A stretch of 51,990 bases of DNA, from assembly GCA_003142795.1 (NCBI GenBank), contig PLNN01000019.1, positions 1-51,990 on the forward strand, in the 5' to 3' direction. This document shows, in pieces, positions 46,101 through 48,097 of this stretch. Source of the DNA: Candidatus Omnitrophota bacterium (GTDB lineage: Bacteria; Omnitrophota; Gorgyraeia; 2-01-FULL-45-10). A program made the position numbers and the translations under genes. The notes below the pieces were generated by a model. The model was not told where the DNA came from, did not search any database, and was given only the letters and a program-made list of their open reading frames with translations. Numbering within the stretch: the first letter of the stretch is position 1; each line of letters starts with the position of its first letter.

Positions 46101-48055
46101 CTAGCCGCAAATTTGACACTGATGTTCCCGAACTCGAGATGTTGAAAGATGAATGGAGGCGGACAAGGAATAATTTTATTGCGGAAATGATAAGCTATAG
46201 TGGCCTTAATATCACCGAAGAGGCATTTCCGCTGCCGATTTCACCCGGGAAGCCTGCGGAGATCAGAGCCATGGGCGCCACGCCTGTTTTCGATAGCGGC
46301 GAAGCTAATCTTGCTGAAAAAGTAAGTGTTCTCGAAGATCCCGACTCGCTTCGCGCAACTTTAGAGATACAATACGGTGATCGGTTGTGGAATGGAGACC
46401 ACCTTACAAAAACGAAAATATTTGATTCTTCTAATCAGAATGAATATCTGGCAGATTTGATATTAGCCGAGGCCGATCAGGTTGCGCCTGAGAAAGATGC
46501 CGTCCAGTGTAATTACGTCATTGTCTATGATATGACGGCAGGTAAGGGTACCCTGATGCATGCTGATCTTGGTACATCCGAACAATTTAAGGACCGCAAA
46601 GAGAAGGGCGACAGGCGTATTCTAACCGCAGATCATGCAGGCTACGCAAAAGATGTACTCATGGGGGCGTGTAATTCCTTAGGCATAGATCCGTCTGATA
46701 CGGTTTATATCCGTAACAACTTAGCAGTTATGATAGCGCGGAGAGACAACTCGCCCGTCGGTAGCGATGTAGAAAAGCTCCTGAGTAAAAGAATCGAGCG
46801 CTCGTTCAGGCAGGCGTGTGCAGGTCTTGGGTGGAATGCGCCCTTTGTAGATACTAACCTTGTATGGAGGGAAAACGAAGTTCGTTTCCTTCCGGCTGAG
46901 GGGTTATTAATAGCACTCAATAATTCCGAAGGCAGTCGCACCATCCTACGGGCTTTGAAAATCGCACAGCCCCAAACCACAGAAACAGCATCAATAGTCA
47001 TCGGCGCCAATGTTCCGTCGATCCCGCAAGATGCGATCGATAGGATGAATAAGAATGCCGGTAACATAAAACTTATAAAATTAGAAGGTACGGACGAAGA
47101 AGCGAACCTGGGAAAATTGAGACAATTGTATCCCAACGCCTTTCTTGCAGAGATCAAGGATGATGGCAATATTACCGAATCGGAATTAGCGAACAGGGTG
47201 CAGGCATTAGCTGCCGAGATGGAAAAACCTGATAGTCCGGATCAGGCGCTCCGACAGGCGGTAGATTCGCAAAAGGTTAAATTTACAGCAGAGAATAAAG
47301 ATACCGTCAGGCAGGACATCGCCAGGGCAGTGGCAAACCTAAGGGCGATAATGGCGAAGCATTTCCCGGGCATCAGGCCCATGATTGGCGAACTAAGCGT
47401 GTATAACTTAAGACAAAGCAATATTCATAAGAGCTACGCTAATGTTAATCCGAAGCTTGTAGGTGTAGCCAGCTCCGCTCAAATAACCAATGATGACCTC
47501 AAGACCATTATTGTCTACTCGGTCGCCGAGATTAAATTGCAGGCCGAGGCCCACAGAGGCAAGAAAGGGGCTCTCAGGATCGTTCTTGTGCCAAGAGACG
47601 AAGAGAAAGACAAAATAGCCGATAAGGCCGAACTATTGAAACAGGAAGAGATAGACGATGTGTTGAAACCGGAACATTTAATCATAGTCGGTAAGAGCAC
47701 ATCGCTCTTAAAGATACAGCAGGCAGCTGTGGATTCATTCGTTCGGGAGAAAAAAGAATTACCTCGAAGGATCGTCATCGCCGATAAATTCAATGAATTC
47801 AGAATAAAAGAGGATGTGCCTATAGGGACGGTCTTGCTTGAATACGAGGGAGATGTTGCCGGTCCGAATGTTTACTATGCCGCATGCGAAGCTATCGCTA
47901 AGTGGGAAACGATCACCAAACCCGATGAACAAAATTACATCGCTATCGAACGCAGAGGAACATGGCGATTGATGATAAAGAGAATAGAAAAAGCTGACTT
48001 TGAACAACTGCGCATCGAGATGGAGCAGTACGAGAGAGTCTTGATAGCCGCATAA
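19121..48055 (+). CDS. Giant multidomain exported/membrane protein (about 9,640 residues)
   Basis: One uninterrupted frame fills 56% of the window and predicts a protein of about 1 MDa. An N-terminal extension (MNAWRSKKGS...) precedes MDWRSKRNRWW and a signal peptide with site VYA|QGG (cut after base 19354). In order it then holds: a TraB/ChaN-like domain (19481-20930), Pro-rich linker, helix pair (21770-22000), HERLH zincin motif (23027), Pro/Ala/Lys linker, beta repeats, binding module plus GH-A hydrolase (27469-28935), YD-like beta repeats (29311-32930), lipobox-like segment (33521), GT2-type membrane domain (34800-38560), HEFAH motif (40271), HD domain (40592), phosphodiester-glycosidase-like domain, two signal-like/helix modules (42581, 43550), RibD-like deaminase (44012-44110), HELLH motif (45353), coiled coil and an unrecognised C-terminus. 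Starts at TTG 19109, ATG 19121 and ATG 19262 are all possible. I chose 19121 for its upstream GAGGG (loose spacing) and the shared NxWR motif. Activity and processing are unknown. Confidence 0.88.
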   Translation: MNAWRSKKGSAIENRDTFHFPREKLGENGMCPYFLSAREELGSGSLIMDWRSKRNRWWIRTIALLVIICFIYQDIVYAQGGTPVWQQAKVDTRQNEKVLPNGLRIPFDSGQVQTVVSNNNINGNNEVIINIQDAHASLEAQNSIVSLLDTLTQNYDLNVIALEGGEGAVDTSLLRTFPDKEIRKKTAEYLMQQGKMSAGEFFAITSDKPIKLYGVEDNALYQQNVEAFKQMMEKKALCAGETDKLIAALEALEPAIYSADLRQLNKNSILHRDGKLSFTAHWDFVSKLAKRNNIEIKIFDNLSKLLKTIELEKEIDFNKANVERKALIDELSRVLPKREIEKLVLESLSFKMGKISQGEFHQYIVRLAESANVGPQNYPNLIKFSQYITIYEDIDLASLYREVDEFEAYIREKIFRNDEERKLYDLTRTARVIKKLFEASLDNADYAFIANKIKSVDRGSFSDFIKNGYAKYGISFDNPYDLDTIFGNLDEAMNFYQIAQKRNNVMLSNTISAMRKNNEQVAALITGGFHSQGIADLVKNEGLSYLVIMPKFKAGVERPYITVLTNKKQPYEELIASGKYLLAVHLYCQSGDEHQFVDFLSITGAKEFAKSERGNLEDTIRYWYGECEKVQATAALETLRKWYGIKEETDAEGNRVLKFDKGQGVEYKKLKIGNNEYTIINKYKDGKIELSLALTDKDGKLSLDTVPAEARRELGKKKAGIKETIQQVRTQADNDLIALLTTDDKNLTVPKDRDDKKYIKEGLGSDNNIDKLIARARQRGYPVSLTATFKDSIKGIVLPTTMLTPPSIPSSPAVPVSQNVTNNQAAVPELPKPASPVTQMKVPSVPPEVKVLLSEETPAGEVTAEHKENLFIRILSGIWGKIWHHSILLPFVGMIIGLGAQQAKGSPLGQIIDKLPQKTSALFATWDLTTIGIWAIGAVVVGCAAATGLVLLYKKWQEYNANRAQSPGVTQFQRDLAVFKVRQQREAVETNGKGEKTSARVLDTNQSKAEVIRDITEQANKTNAEQVRRQLDKNPAKPAEGTTPLETSLPAENTVKPAEEPVYDLTKENTLEKETPSTPVAKVLEKPVVQQAKPAKTKEEMKEGLVSEMQEALKSINGILHLLEVMPKEELMLRFLGDERRVKGLEKDILNNLDKLGELGVNVTKTRSDVHQRFLGFGARLENVKKKVPQWLPDSGITPKPIKKKASQEIIKTRKSEPGEERIKLEDLLPIQRKTLAEGLARYRKDLAAIDPEGAEDLNPENMRFWLRVWRNLDAAARMEDGFVDLSQGLLSNELAVTLSVFHERLHIILGKIVWPVGTTEKEKRLYEEIFITSQVLKYLFSKKVSAKERQDYFKFLKDSYNIRHALFIKLADEYQKLSGQNMSDAGRATKTALMIAKHVKRANGGEWSGKDYDLRKADVRVKITAAIDTLSKAQPQAPPAELVMSLPQLLEPISLEPLHQERYMAEKLPSTRGKLPALVPGQVSQQTVVTIVTIPVSSRQGDFLSDVNSQYEEWLKENQKADVSDRVKFLFGLVTKGLALYIGQDIGMPGLEKTIKFIQEKALESEDISKLSAQELAKKLKAIDEAIDSCFKDDGIMIGGMALTYLYTPQGPALRKILADTILKEDGGAKLWDHWKDSSNDRMRELNIAVMDAAFSALKAEWVRLRAALPGEAYVMPALFATKLRQIDDADTEARRKKIALEALLQRLVDDIMQAGYYSELAKAMPQEEIPAAQLRSRNLTNRLMKGLMQSAAILLISMATLHASASVAGGATPLAAKAPNAPIAAAAAVTPAKTAQKQATPAPKTVLKKTLALPANFSKWGKRIQLAQESGTLNVYRLEQWKMLNDKDEAIGDVVTKQNVKEENRDVGHGMRNAVIVPAGPKAIIEINVYNVQPVQKPVQNPEQKPVAQKPAEKPAAQKPAEKAAVQKPAAKPAAPKLAEKPAAVAQLAAPAVIPVMFTEAVKPAQNVEKPAPTATAQKPAAAPAKTATKESKPAPTAPVTTAPKAAPQAQAQKLVPAPVLQKAITPATVAATRSTIKLPHAASVGKRGTKGQRPGDNYRTDIEPFLNEKDEEIGFREIKIYVDASGRPTGQETEIRQVWYGPMIPLFNYTVNEEVIFDKDGKASVNKVQKAYVARYKYDDSGREEGVSVFRVYRIEGKTKKEERTDIDVVLNEDYSNTDRAKDQHNLPPMPRSVINRKAIAPSVDNLLNVLRKHYPKEMKELDVAISKEEWCGIWADICAIHRLTDDLANKHISGMARLLDNKIIPAVKSNNLSLPDFFPMIIYDVRPYGETWSIKKISKNLIAVLMLADNAQLFASNEQASVSLNSGPTVDVNKALDNILNILIAYKDNKARESNSDYRNKLSDSRILKVDALNHDNGEGQMAQDVVSSLLHRLFKERKDIDNRKDEVHINPKAMSYDDFRYAPNPMVSSPRTIITDNDFYNTNLSPFGFFYKFFVTQELVLGKDDAKTESVITLLEALRPILNKSFNDYSTMTLDQLLALPEAKNMALYAELLHIKRVAIPNGIVDGRDPANIPAVKNMKLMLELDRLFKAVKIILEYSGSQRTHIGNISESDIKHIVKTTIEDKGWIQVLERAAEIEKELAAKNPDEKIDPTFDAVYFAANRGKLYVGVDIGADGTAVKLTYCVAIDNEKGPIVKIIRGNSKKSFETWIGTFDEEAWKKKEKRPIKGWPERTDSFAGTVEKEYEIQLPNLPAQLTPTAQPAEPVPAIQEKPVKKPAPSVAKQKQPTQPAPAPAEAPAEKEQPKPEKTAVPPATQWPSGSAYTIPVNSGWHVQTYTDSRGIGDVQVNKDNSELILSSRLEGGNPNFGKGEIWLDLKNVEITGLKRKTNGFYDFSKVKLSVSVYIPQGFIGDPSMPNGAQLLLKSGSGWKSIYSSYVDLKEPGWVTLTFTPASDPSSYKDEGFDPQDIRAAGVKFAIGSGSTASYNGSGIRVANMQAMPLAQPAAAPAKPAKAQVAVTLNAMEHSGYNLSWDGGDMYYGHDVGQIGNNSHDGFSSAYSSKNIDDKFAKLELAGVKTVRVFFFCDLRAGIKFDANGMPLAFDEFAFADVGAIFNAAIKHHIKLIPVLFDGITFANKGHGGGEHADLITDAAKRTAILNIFESFFKKFGDNEAVLIWEVMNEPEGITNIDFDSQTRPFIQLIIDLIHRTSKKPATVGFNSYSNASGLLADSVDVIQFHWYPDKGDLESQFRQAAKLGKPVMLGEAGALDEADMQKILELSKKYNIPVLFWNGKWQDKKVIFDTETFKNWENAKPGTPGKEKVMPQKGPSVKVSADMLKNAPVVDINGMPYWVIGRGVFIPVTYIIGEQPTAEQPADKSIEQPEKPKTEGAAPTAPSKILPETVTSMPAEILQLEVGSSPARPVLPLTQGIIPHTIHISAGWTWDDVDIRKKNGNVIARGLSYCENDIPKMDIIYRNVKKPEIPTGEIRVVDINYFDSNNNPLRTETWYGMEIDFDNKLAPLKITPGSRLAEYVNFEYLPDGTRTMVKTGFDLLTGDKNYIEKLVESKQDENGQRDMVEKTIYDSSSIDNLTEVTHYRKDSSRITEKKWQKWLNDEPQALSMAVYNCDKRDAQGRLEWNKVLYRNFRNEAWARALAPIVINGKEYPAEEGRDDRGRTYVTKNSIVNYTYYSNGNDLFDYEGSISSSATPIDIELNTPKSGGFPPVLITGGTIKHGDKIVFEGKPSTEKDGTTFDGRTFTFPGGYTYELGIPKAKYKFTVTRDYDKETNRIINSKMEWFVTDVTDVADQKGRILFKITKDLIKNETEVVEFYKETMIPEVVEFHKKKKIEGLDKTYQNVVKSLTYNKINKETPYTQYHTIAFDARDRDKDVWTLLWSHGWVHKKAAHNYEDNTDEYIDYLTTDNIDFKEDGTRLIYEIKEWTKKEISPETDKEEEVKNRIEITTPKDALGNVGQVESKWLKYYKNDKGEYDYKNGIEHDKPYDLIKNQIIAEGLKLKITVDKEIRKIEISRDSGGRLIAKCPSDIVLVMPEGARWMVQTKNDAAKEENSFGIYDAYGKPLYQDITTRYLKNGIVHQILIYNPANSIMSEHATYRKKEMPEADEKPMLEKASQLIRYRNSEAEEKWLLIYEFSGKKAYLTDYGYDMGRAFSNAYAGDKPTWSKTRGTDTGKVDEKTPLREGTKVLYDGKTEQRLIVGNRIDQNGKPIPFDVELEEGQIVIGLITPLDIKTPWRESEEFETEEWRGPLVRQPDGTLWLDISKSDLLTYKRRLTDSSFITIHLNRDAKTKKYSLGNVYTGKSVYELYGVHGKKRVREYFDFDKRCVEIDFDTGKCKTYKTDQGTPRALIFEPDTRKPLKDLTEPDLKRFELAIYLYDAAISDYIYRIPLIGTDFQNGYFYLNENIIDVDENRQLNEAMFGIGENRPLARFNLVHRTGDLAADIKAFLEKTQDPKRNPSDKPSAEITAIAKGDAAADAFYAGGLTYRDTGLPAVATVLNPGKSIREIIVNPLLPDGTIDKLHGTRYVVSDKKTAKTHELTLDMSVNVAAPSLNGITTADGTPLSFFKRPKAYNVEEDMHWVKTLVTEGPAAGTLKVTYGDENVAVIDIAYEIGDNKEAENAVLGVIAQAGLSNDPFFSKPSKILLNAIYTIKIKNPVSNGQLVSMLSESQKVRAAFEKALKSWNMPTDDTEGFLISTILYWSSVTREDFNLDSFIESLTAVAGSRDELKAYLAAQEKKEGAQSGTQRMKLFVKSLTMFANLVSEGKLTAAETAALIKSRAARLNGESYDKVQEEIKKETTKSRSVGHLFQWLILIAFIPLCFSGCAGNQVANAGNASAITGIAGNIQQVLLNIPTTIWWLGFYAGIILLDGYFGIFGTFIRDRRFRNSNRFAPPMITVPPINPPSQNYGDMWREMGGVIRHMQGTMWDVYRTIEPFRYRFGRPAAGAGPHYPDYRFRFYTFITFIAGSSFLIINAIRANSIGYFMGYGPGIWVLGGLLFLIAVTNGYKFFGDIVLMLIPPLRARMKARALDLMEQEIGELRTYYGNLVTNGGYGSTPQQWREMLKFPEEPPQGNPDNAIEITTHTIYFPEYLDYCDAWIKFMKAHPNYELFSRTQYPPDQQRADVMPTFYTKGPDYYQANAGSMAPFVGLMPGTANDNPAYPIIAPGQERNGYREYHTHSFLPQFHPVHPLVPFNNIYANLAKLRLRVQQIHEEGGNVALVTERDQTTLDLSVRTVDGRYGANPDNTSYPKLFWQRHFWHLAIFSGIAYAVTSLAYHIRLNLAASHMVEDLKVLNAGSFGVMELVAAVVGFLTVVGIFKYILFGAGYAPQTRRKLTVLFTASTGYLIYHFRESITVGNIKLSSLFSGMNHYLVIGLIAAGVLFIVRYIYSVSREHANAIRDEDIGDFVRPGLLRELLNRAIRAAIREDKRGNLPDIIRNRQQGQEEIGADEDVRAIYDEVARSYTGLRRWRRLLANEPLSDWLTYRMRISGRDSDGRSSISALDIANVVNNVRDRERIVRVLAQHGYNMAGILNPDGTVSQALVDPRTHRGTNMDITERLSITDFDNIANTPAIAEEIFEPVVLMDTVFGDSAEQVRATLESALHTYQGRVYIALCMDDDDERGLNAITREMQNGILTQYADRIIIYQGSNRGINLGKNPKKVRMKPVLDVETVQYLKKWFAERGLRAPGFVELVDQEDRLGALLLKSKALLWRLYERTVEDELAGRRNATDRTRWGIKFGGISGQGWKLRLTYHWTVFMLGLWAGRNPANARGNARQRAAYMLSSFTRIYPNADHFVQSEFRIRKVPSIVQSELRLVPIKSGKTTYMSHSDYLMWHTFVQIGQTIFGFLFLGGTGNGFRWTMLAGESLNPDGSHDAYFNERAELQDLFMPLRRDIRAEETRISESYARFPLPIRVIIHLIIHPIRVMTSPRLWRIIIPSFLFRKYLNTYQINGVWDKHNIIEDSELGRRLALYGLCATRLAGPFNQILEDLLVPDGAPWWRQRSRWIIMQTQAVILAHPAALFMFLGQHLGLAIGWSVFGSAHGFILQGLVAASIGFLAGGMIFYYIGHIINYLLIFTGWKYNSQWQTDPVKQMGYWRFQHVAYLSASTPAAMAALATLLLTIVYGVSLLGSMGGPDLPLIGSGIGALIADGMEFLRVYIPPMNGWLPIAMIGAIVFFIPPFLQTVQGMLATAQHDIQDEESTTEAMRVLLCESGDTPMIGIAGMGADTVPINQIVPNRIVSEHYSRFSDDEFVIRFLERYIHNAQLALGTARGALQNNNTTFGWDDLNANWGNRANININLTNNEQFEIYHRALRNAIVYARNLQARVRGDVRLPWMNVVAGAAIALSAASLMKYGWLYAAIGLPVFWVGIGLVAITIITQTLSRIPIRRNNLRRASSIGRRPRHAAGFLVLQPLVIEMFMHLPIAGALNLFMTFYPYQGENFWPRGRQDLPPPRLGQRKDLWYRLRALNNFRHIHWFTITLTIVPLLINMLQPLINEDLIPRMIKRQASLGIEAEFQSDLLRVTSPSLDETENILLMDPYTVDQAGWIDGKIKALDGLMERGDSGNAKTFLKWIIAGIKAQHKAINKDVYIDNEEKIRFNKMAEHFFVFCLKHNMPELYDSIFGKGRAALPDESKGQRVEIDSDNAQANVINKGNDGSFDLKVNMAGAAQGKNAGSVIVKIHFPEAISLNGDQFITAFAVSDDKSWDRDIQALAVDENGNTAYNTVKDTALNQSASVLIEPSYIGQWATRPQDKARVFNPDRVKVLIIKVWGDRALPFKGTIKFYPSHILSIPSSVKTIGNLTESDVERSLQKMTGSIEKIVSEDDIKYAGSAALLAEAKEDISDAEEAVKKGDKQTAEQELKFAKSVLVELQGRLKSGKNIPSQELKSLEARLNQVDGAVRKQPLEPVKPIGAVLMGLSLFGLIALIAHALGIDLSPLAQLGVGASIMAISGFGFVFEAWRHVKARMDRRNVSMFRNTQGTIGANGWGVFGDNDELAELNPVLDELGIPKDMVRSLVWTASDMPDNWLKAFLELFRTSPPKIATSDSNYIYIAPSLLMPENRSYLKQILRHEFAHINGAKEIGATWAERGRASFLNLRFIYNILPLILRTALSRKTIVAGQLTKDAFSIPAGELSNDFNHGFIKEHTTRFTAMNMKIGRELGLSGAELKLLEYGSILHDVGADPRAQHEEIFFAFSQRIRAEFPDKPSLKTAVDALIEREAGLTGTVVSLLNEDAKYQLFRDGLTKVLGRDIDPAETDVSYSLFDVPYCTFRILKEKGVTVSTDLGIILKYHADLKAFLKDLPNIKGQFSISPEAMLRIMFLIFVMDMFEHGNNKHTQIGQRGKNRVENFPETFSYIENTLIGIGRTKGCNAIFERETREPLEVIARLITDKDSVIMSEVAKARESDVLSDEDKLFIEANNLVSMESFTSERGPTTVISDTRLNPAKVIVVPMFQTNMEENYGMLRDDPQGMYHKYKLAGQGVQKVYDKAPDYENARKDVWTIKRYMEEFARNHPDLQVLGFVGNGNILANPALAAYVDGKLYAVMSEKELIHKGMSRSYPSLIRWADRSDHYTIEEVKYTADEKVIQASTGKDITGEIIFANSGIGVLRQSPGGEAESYDIAANCWHDYDVRHYLDFPFIATGGVHFGVSQFYDAQGLVHEEMLAKAIHEEPVPLKLEEKGVPLSEEQIRQLELGLKEKGYAPVSAISEVGYHTYYIDRAENKIVMVGFARGINPHNIVGIDKDGRLLWNVVAGKSNRIGITFKEAQDMMRLRGAVSAIIFDNGADAMMNMGGYSVIPSFQGRDRLMSISVLAKRAPPKTQQVGLPSAYERAGRLLMQYIKPVIKSVLPLIILLVATTAFGQDAGFTDATKYNFTFIGFGLLLSIISAIISALIVYCNDKPIDNQPIKKIARIGTAIGIFAAVFILNAVILLALGLDTKAIYSKGYVKYLTNKEVAELRLQENAKLKTLNISHGDIANKYMDLIKATGIVKASASSKEAENTLKAIQENYKLADLLNSKDGSGKLLVSYAKEHPANTINKDFTGLIFMDDGWIVLIGKTADGEPFSIAYEESSLAVTGMLIGHLLDENGDNAGALVGLTIGNGIKYGGFQMDILKSSNVANMRDRHADIKSVLSTEDIKNIMQSEPPKAQEKAPTSEAKPSIIKPIFKSALSFIILLVATTAFGQDAVSKVAGAAKYDFTVIGIGLLALSIGGVILAIAMRYYNRLVNADKAPGATQTVQMPSEKTGPTTTARLQIETDPRLLQHMNRVLEAAVQNAGPNTLGVAAMLVDKDGGEITLGEQTGPSVLNAATGKRYDHAEINTFEQAEISARTNWPDYTLIVSLEPCDGCAKAIINRGVRKVVIATLDPHKGVISNGVRALLLAGIDVTIAPLDTQRKAATFDFERMTALGRGSELVSSVDEVLERSASPIKLGPNTDVEALKAAASYSLDNQDKEYHSRFDIYEFDRVVARLLQLTVKPEGDRLPQVVAINANSFDRSLSDRDAYWERSPKNQILWNRQAANPARPLYIIVAGAEENVNKVIGMISESGLSLENVYVMSGFEAGVDIKLTPVNISAQPQVQPVRKVQPLSTGEEMTPEERDAKLKLLAEQLRNPNENERGRIATIDTNTGRIIDADVETRSILQDALNAVFTGTTNIAVNSHLSELWKDGALATLRKIKHAEIYVSSHCPWTSARVVERDADGNITSLKIVLSSAFYNYVTAIIANKSLVSEIITEGKNIKDKSRAEELVRTTLVLVLSERLFHELLHAEGPTDAFIAFSQVNRDMLYHWVTFVNNWGNDNLTSPNRYNELSDIFITNPRSRHVGNVFYHCLNMIMQESKNRSGKLAKRIKMRNGDGTDRPLSPYYKSGDYFQNLNSIVHWMKGKELTAIIDGEQKWEENGRDLKVAQDEIEAKIAKLRDEIKTGKYIEALQSDIVKLRSEADNAETRLAVLRSQASLSFKEQQEKDRLEIDIGFIETDIGEIRQQIAQGESNIRNDIIALDSELMTILEKRASRKFDTDVPELEMLKDEWRRTRNNFIAEMISYSGLNITEEAFPLPISPGKPAEIRAMGATPVFDSGEANLAEKVSVLEDPDSLRATLEIQYGDRLWNGDHLTKTKIFDSSNQNEYLADLILAEADQVAPEKDAVQCNYVIVYDMTAGKGTLMHADLGTSEQFKDRKEKGDRRILTADHAGYAKDVLMGACNSLGIDPSDTVYIRNNLAVMIARRDNSPVGSDVEKLLSKRIERSFRQACAGLGWNAPFVDTNLVWRENEVRFLPAEGLLIALNNSEGSRTILRALKIAQPQTTETASIVIGANVPSIPQDAIDRMNKNAGNIKLIKLEGTDEEANLGKLRQLYPNAFLAEIKDDGNITESELANRVQALAAEMEKPDSPDQALRQAVDSQKVKFTAENKDTVRQDIARAVANLRAIMAKHFPGIRPMIGELSVYNLRQSNIHKSYANVNPKLVGVASSAQITNDDLKTIIVYSVAEIKLQAEAHRGKKGALRIVLVPRDEEKDKIADKAELLKQEEIDDVLKPEHLIIVGKSTSLLKIQQAAVDSFVREKKELPRRIVIADKFNEFRIKEDVPIGTVLLEYEGDVAGPNVYYAACEAIAKWETITKPDEQNYIAIERRGTWRLMIKRIEKADFEQLRIEMEQYERVLIAA
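19161..19224 (+). terminator. 22-bp near-perfect stem-loop with T-run at the start of giant gene 1
   Basis: The left arm 19161-19182 (ATAGGGACACATTCCATTTT and two more bases) pairs with 19198-19219 over 22 positions with one G-U pair. The loop is 15 nt and six T follow (19219-19224). In the leader it would be a strong intrinsic terminator or attenuator if translation starts at 19262. If translation starts at 19109/19121 it lies inside coding sequence, still in frame. It resembles the palindromic REP-type units mobilised by REP-associated tyrosine transposases (inference). Confidence 0.65.
19481..20930 (+). other. TraB/ChaN-like N-terminal domain of giant protein 1
   Basis: Signature features are IINIQDAHASLEAQNSI (His codon at 19523), VIALEG (Glu codon at 19607), then near the end RNNVMLSNTISAMRKN and ITGGFHSQGI (His codon at 20708). 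The spacing matches the EreA/ChaN/TraB superfamily, in which an N-terminal His, a Glu after a beta strand and a C-terminal GxxH form a metal or heme site. The domain is conserved almost residue for residue in giant protein 2 (48640-50040). Fold assignment is by eye. Confidence 0.5.
21770..22000 (+). other. Hydrophobic helix pair in giant protein 1
   Basis: A hydrophobic segment (ILLPFVGMIIGLGAQQAKG) ending in small residues, about 25 polar residues, then a transmembrane helix (IGIWAIGAVVVGCAAATGL) followed by YKKW. This is the first of several such pairs in the giant proteins. Confidence 0.6.
22780..23380 (+). other. HExxH metallopeptidase-like module 1 of giant protein 1
   Basis: FVDLSQGLLSNELAVTLSVF leads into HERLH (23027-23041). 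An edge strand followed by an HExxH helix is the zincin pattern. A glutamate further on (RLYEEIF) could be the third zinc ligand. The family is not recognised. Confidence 0.5.
24361..25215 (+). other. Internal signal-peptide-like segment and Pro/Ala/Lys linker
   Basis: KGLMQSAAILLISMATLHAS followed by AS resembles a complete signal peptide (basic start, hydrophobic core, AxA-type site) about 1,750 residues into the protein. Downstream, about 24811-25215 encodes a low-complexity linker of KPAEKPAAQ-type repeats, probably extended and periplasm- or wall-spanning. Confidence 0.6.
27469..28935 (+). other. Carbohydrate-binding-like module plus clan GH-A glycoside hydrolase domain
   Basis: A beta-rich module (about 27469-28010, with WVTLTFTP and GSGIRVANMQA, typical of jelly-roll binding modules) is followed by a (beta/alpha)8-type domain. 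The latter has VLIWEVMNEPEG (acid/base Glu codon at 28550), VIQFHWYPDKG, and VMLGEAGALD (nucleophile Glu codon at 28796). NEP, HxY and GE at these spacings mark clan GH-A, nearest GH5-type glucanases or mannanases. Pro-rich linkers flank it. The substrate is not determinable. Confidence 0.75.
29311..32930 (+). other. Long beta-repeat region (YD/RHS- or MORN-like)
   Basis: About 1,200 residues consist of short beta-strand pairs with motifs such as DAQGRLEWNKVLYRN, YDAYGKPLYQD and DENGQRDMVEKTIYD. These resemble YD/RHS-type repeats that build shells or elongated beta-structures. No catalytic motif is seen. Assignment is by pattern only. Confidence 0.4.
33465..33700 (+). other. Lipobox-like segment plus transmembrane helix in giant protein 1
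   Basis: WLILIAFIPLCFSGCAGN has the shape of a lipoprotein signal, with the Cys codon at 33521. About 35 small/polar residues follow, then a helix (IWWLGFYAGIILLDGYFGIF). The same arrangement occurs twice in giant protein 2 (Cys codons at 51280 and 51844). Confidence 0.6.
34800..38560 (+). other. GT2/cellulose-synthase-like membrane glycosyltransferase domain
   Basis: Four helices (34800-35220) precede a soluble domain with ATLESALHTYQ, IALCMDDDDERG and INLGKN (substrate region). GGTGNGFR follows at 36605-36628, IIEDSELGRRL with the catalytic-type ED at 36935-36940, and QRSRW, the QxxRW motif, at 37055-37069. Further helices follow to 38560. GGxxxxFR, ED and QxxRW in this order, bracketed by membrane helices, are characteristic of processive GT2 polysaccharide synthases. 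The upstream DxD is less clear. Product and partner are unknown. Confidence 0.7.
39960..40400 (+). other. HExxH metallopeptidase-like module 2 of giant protein 1
   Basis: YIYIAPSLLMPENRSYLKQI leads to LRHEFAHINGAKE (HEFAH at 40271-40285), a convincing zincin motif. It is preceded by a hydrophobic pair of helices (39795-39920) that may place it next to the membrane. Confidence 0.6.
40470..41290 (+). other. HD-domain (HD-GYP-like) phosphohydrolase domain of giant protein 1
   Basis: EHTTRFTAMNMKIGRELGL is followed by LLEYGSILHDVGADPRAQHE (HD codons at 40592-40597). A first His, an HD pair and a further His in this order match the HD superfamily, which hydrolyses phosphoester bonds, often of nucleotides. 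The GYP motif itself is not evident. Confidence 0.55.
41380..42510 (+). other. Phosphodiester-glycosidase-like (NAGPA-type) domain
   Basis: VSAIIFDNGADAMMNMGG (Asp codon at 42407), followed by VIPSFQGRDRLMSISVL, resembles the DGGGSxxM...R end of NAGPA-type domains. These occur in exopolysaccharide-related envelope proteins. The GGGS is altered to NGAD, so activity is doubtful. Confidence 0.4.
42581..42654 (+). repeat. 74-bp direct repeat, copy 1 (signal-peptide-like module)
   Basis: This encodes LIILLVATTAFGQDA, a hydrophobic core ending in a signal-peptidase-like AFG|QD site. A transmembrane helix (FGLLLSIISAIISALIV) follows. Copy 2 lies 969 bp downstream, including a 34-nt stretch that I see as identical. 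Confidence 0.85.
43550..43623 (+). repeat. 74-bp direct repeat, copy 2 (signal-peptide-like module)
   Basis: This encodes FIILLVATTAFGQDA. The following helix (IGIGLLALSIGGVILAIAM) also matches copy 1 in pattern, and both are preceded by IKPxxKS. It indicates duplication of a module of about 60 codons. Confidence 0.85.
43830..44310 (+). other. RibD/CDA-type deaminase domain of giant protein 1
   Basis: HAEINTFEQAE (His codon 44012, Glu codon 44018) is followed by LIVSLEPCDGCAKAI (Cys codons 44099 and 44108): the complete HAE...PCxxC zinc site of cytidine-deaminase-fold enzymes. The continuation VRKVVIATLDPHKGVISNGV resembles the RibD deaminase more than nucleoside deaminases. All catalytic residues are intact. 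The substrate in this setting is unknown. Confidence 0.75.
44860..46290 (+). other. HExxH metallopeptidase-like module 3 with coiled coil
   Basis: LVLSERLFHELLHAEG contains HELLH at 45353-45367, preceded by a beta strand (LKIVLSSAFYNYV) as in the other two modules. From about 45750 to 46110 a heptad-rich coiled coil follows. Confidence 0.55.
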
Positions 48056-48097
48056 GCAGTTTGTTTTATCATCCCGCGCTAATATAGGCGTGATGAA

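Noticed and set aside
19121-48055. Possibility that the giant frame is several genes joined by sequencing error
   Set aside because: No stop or frame change occurs. Linker and domain codon use is continuous, and I saw no strong internal promoter-plus-SD start at the module borders. The paralogue has the same style. Internal starts at the signal-like segments cannot be fully excluded.
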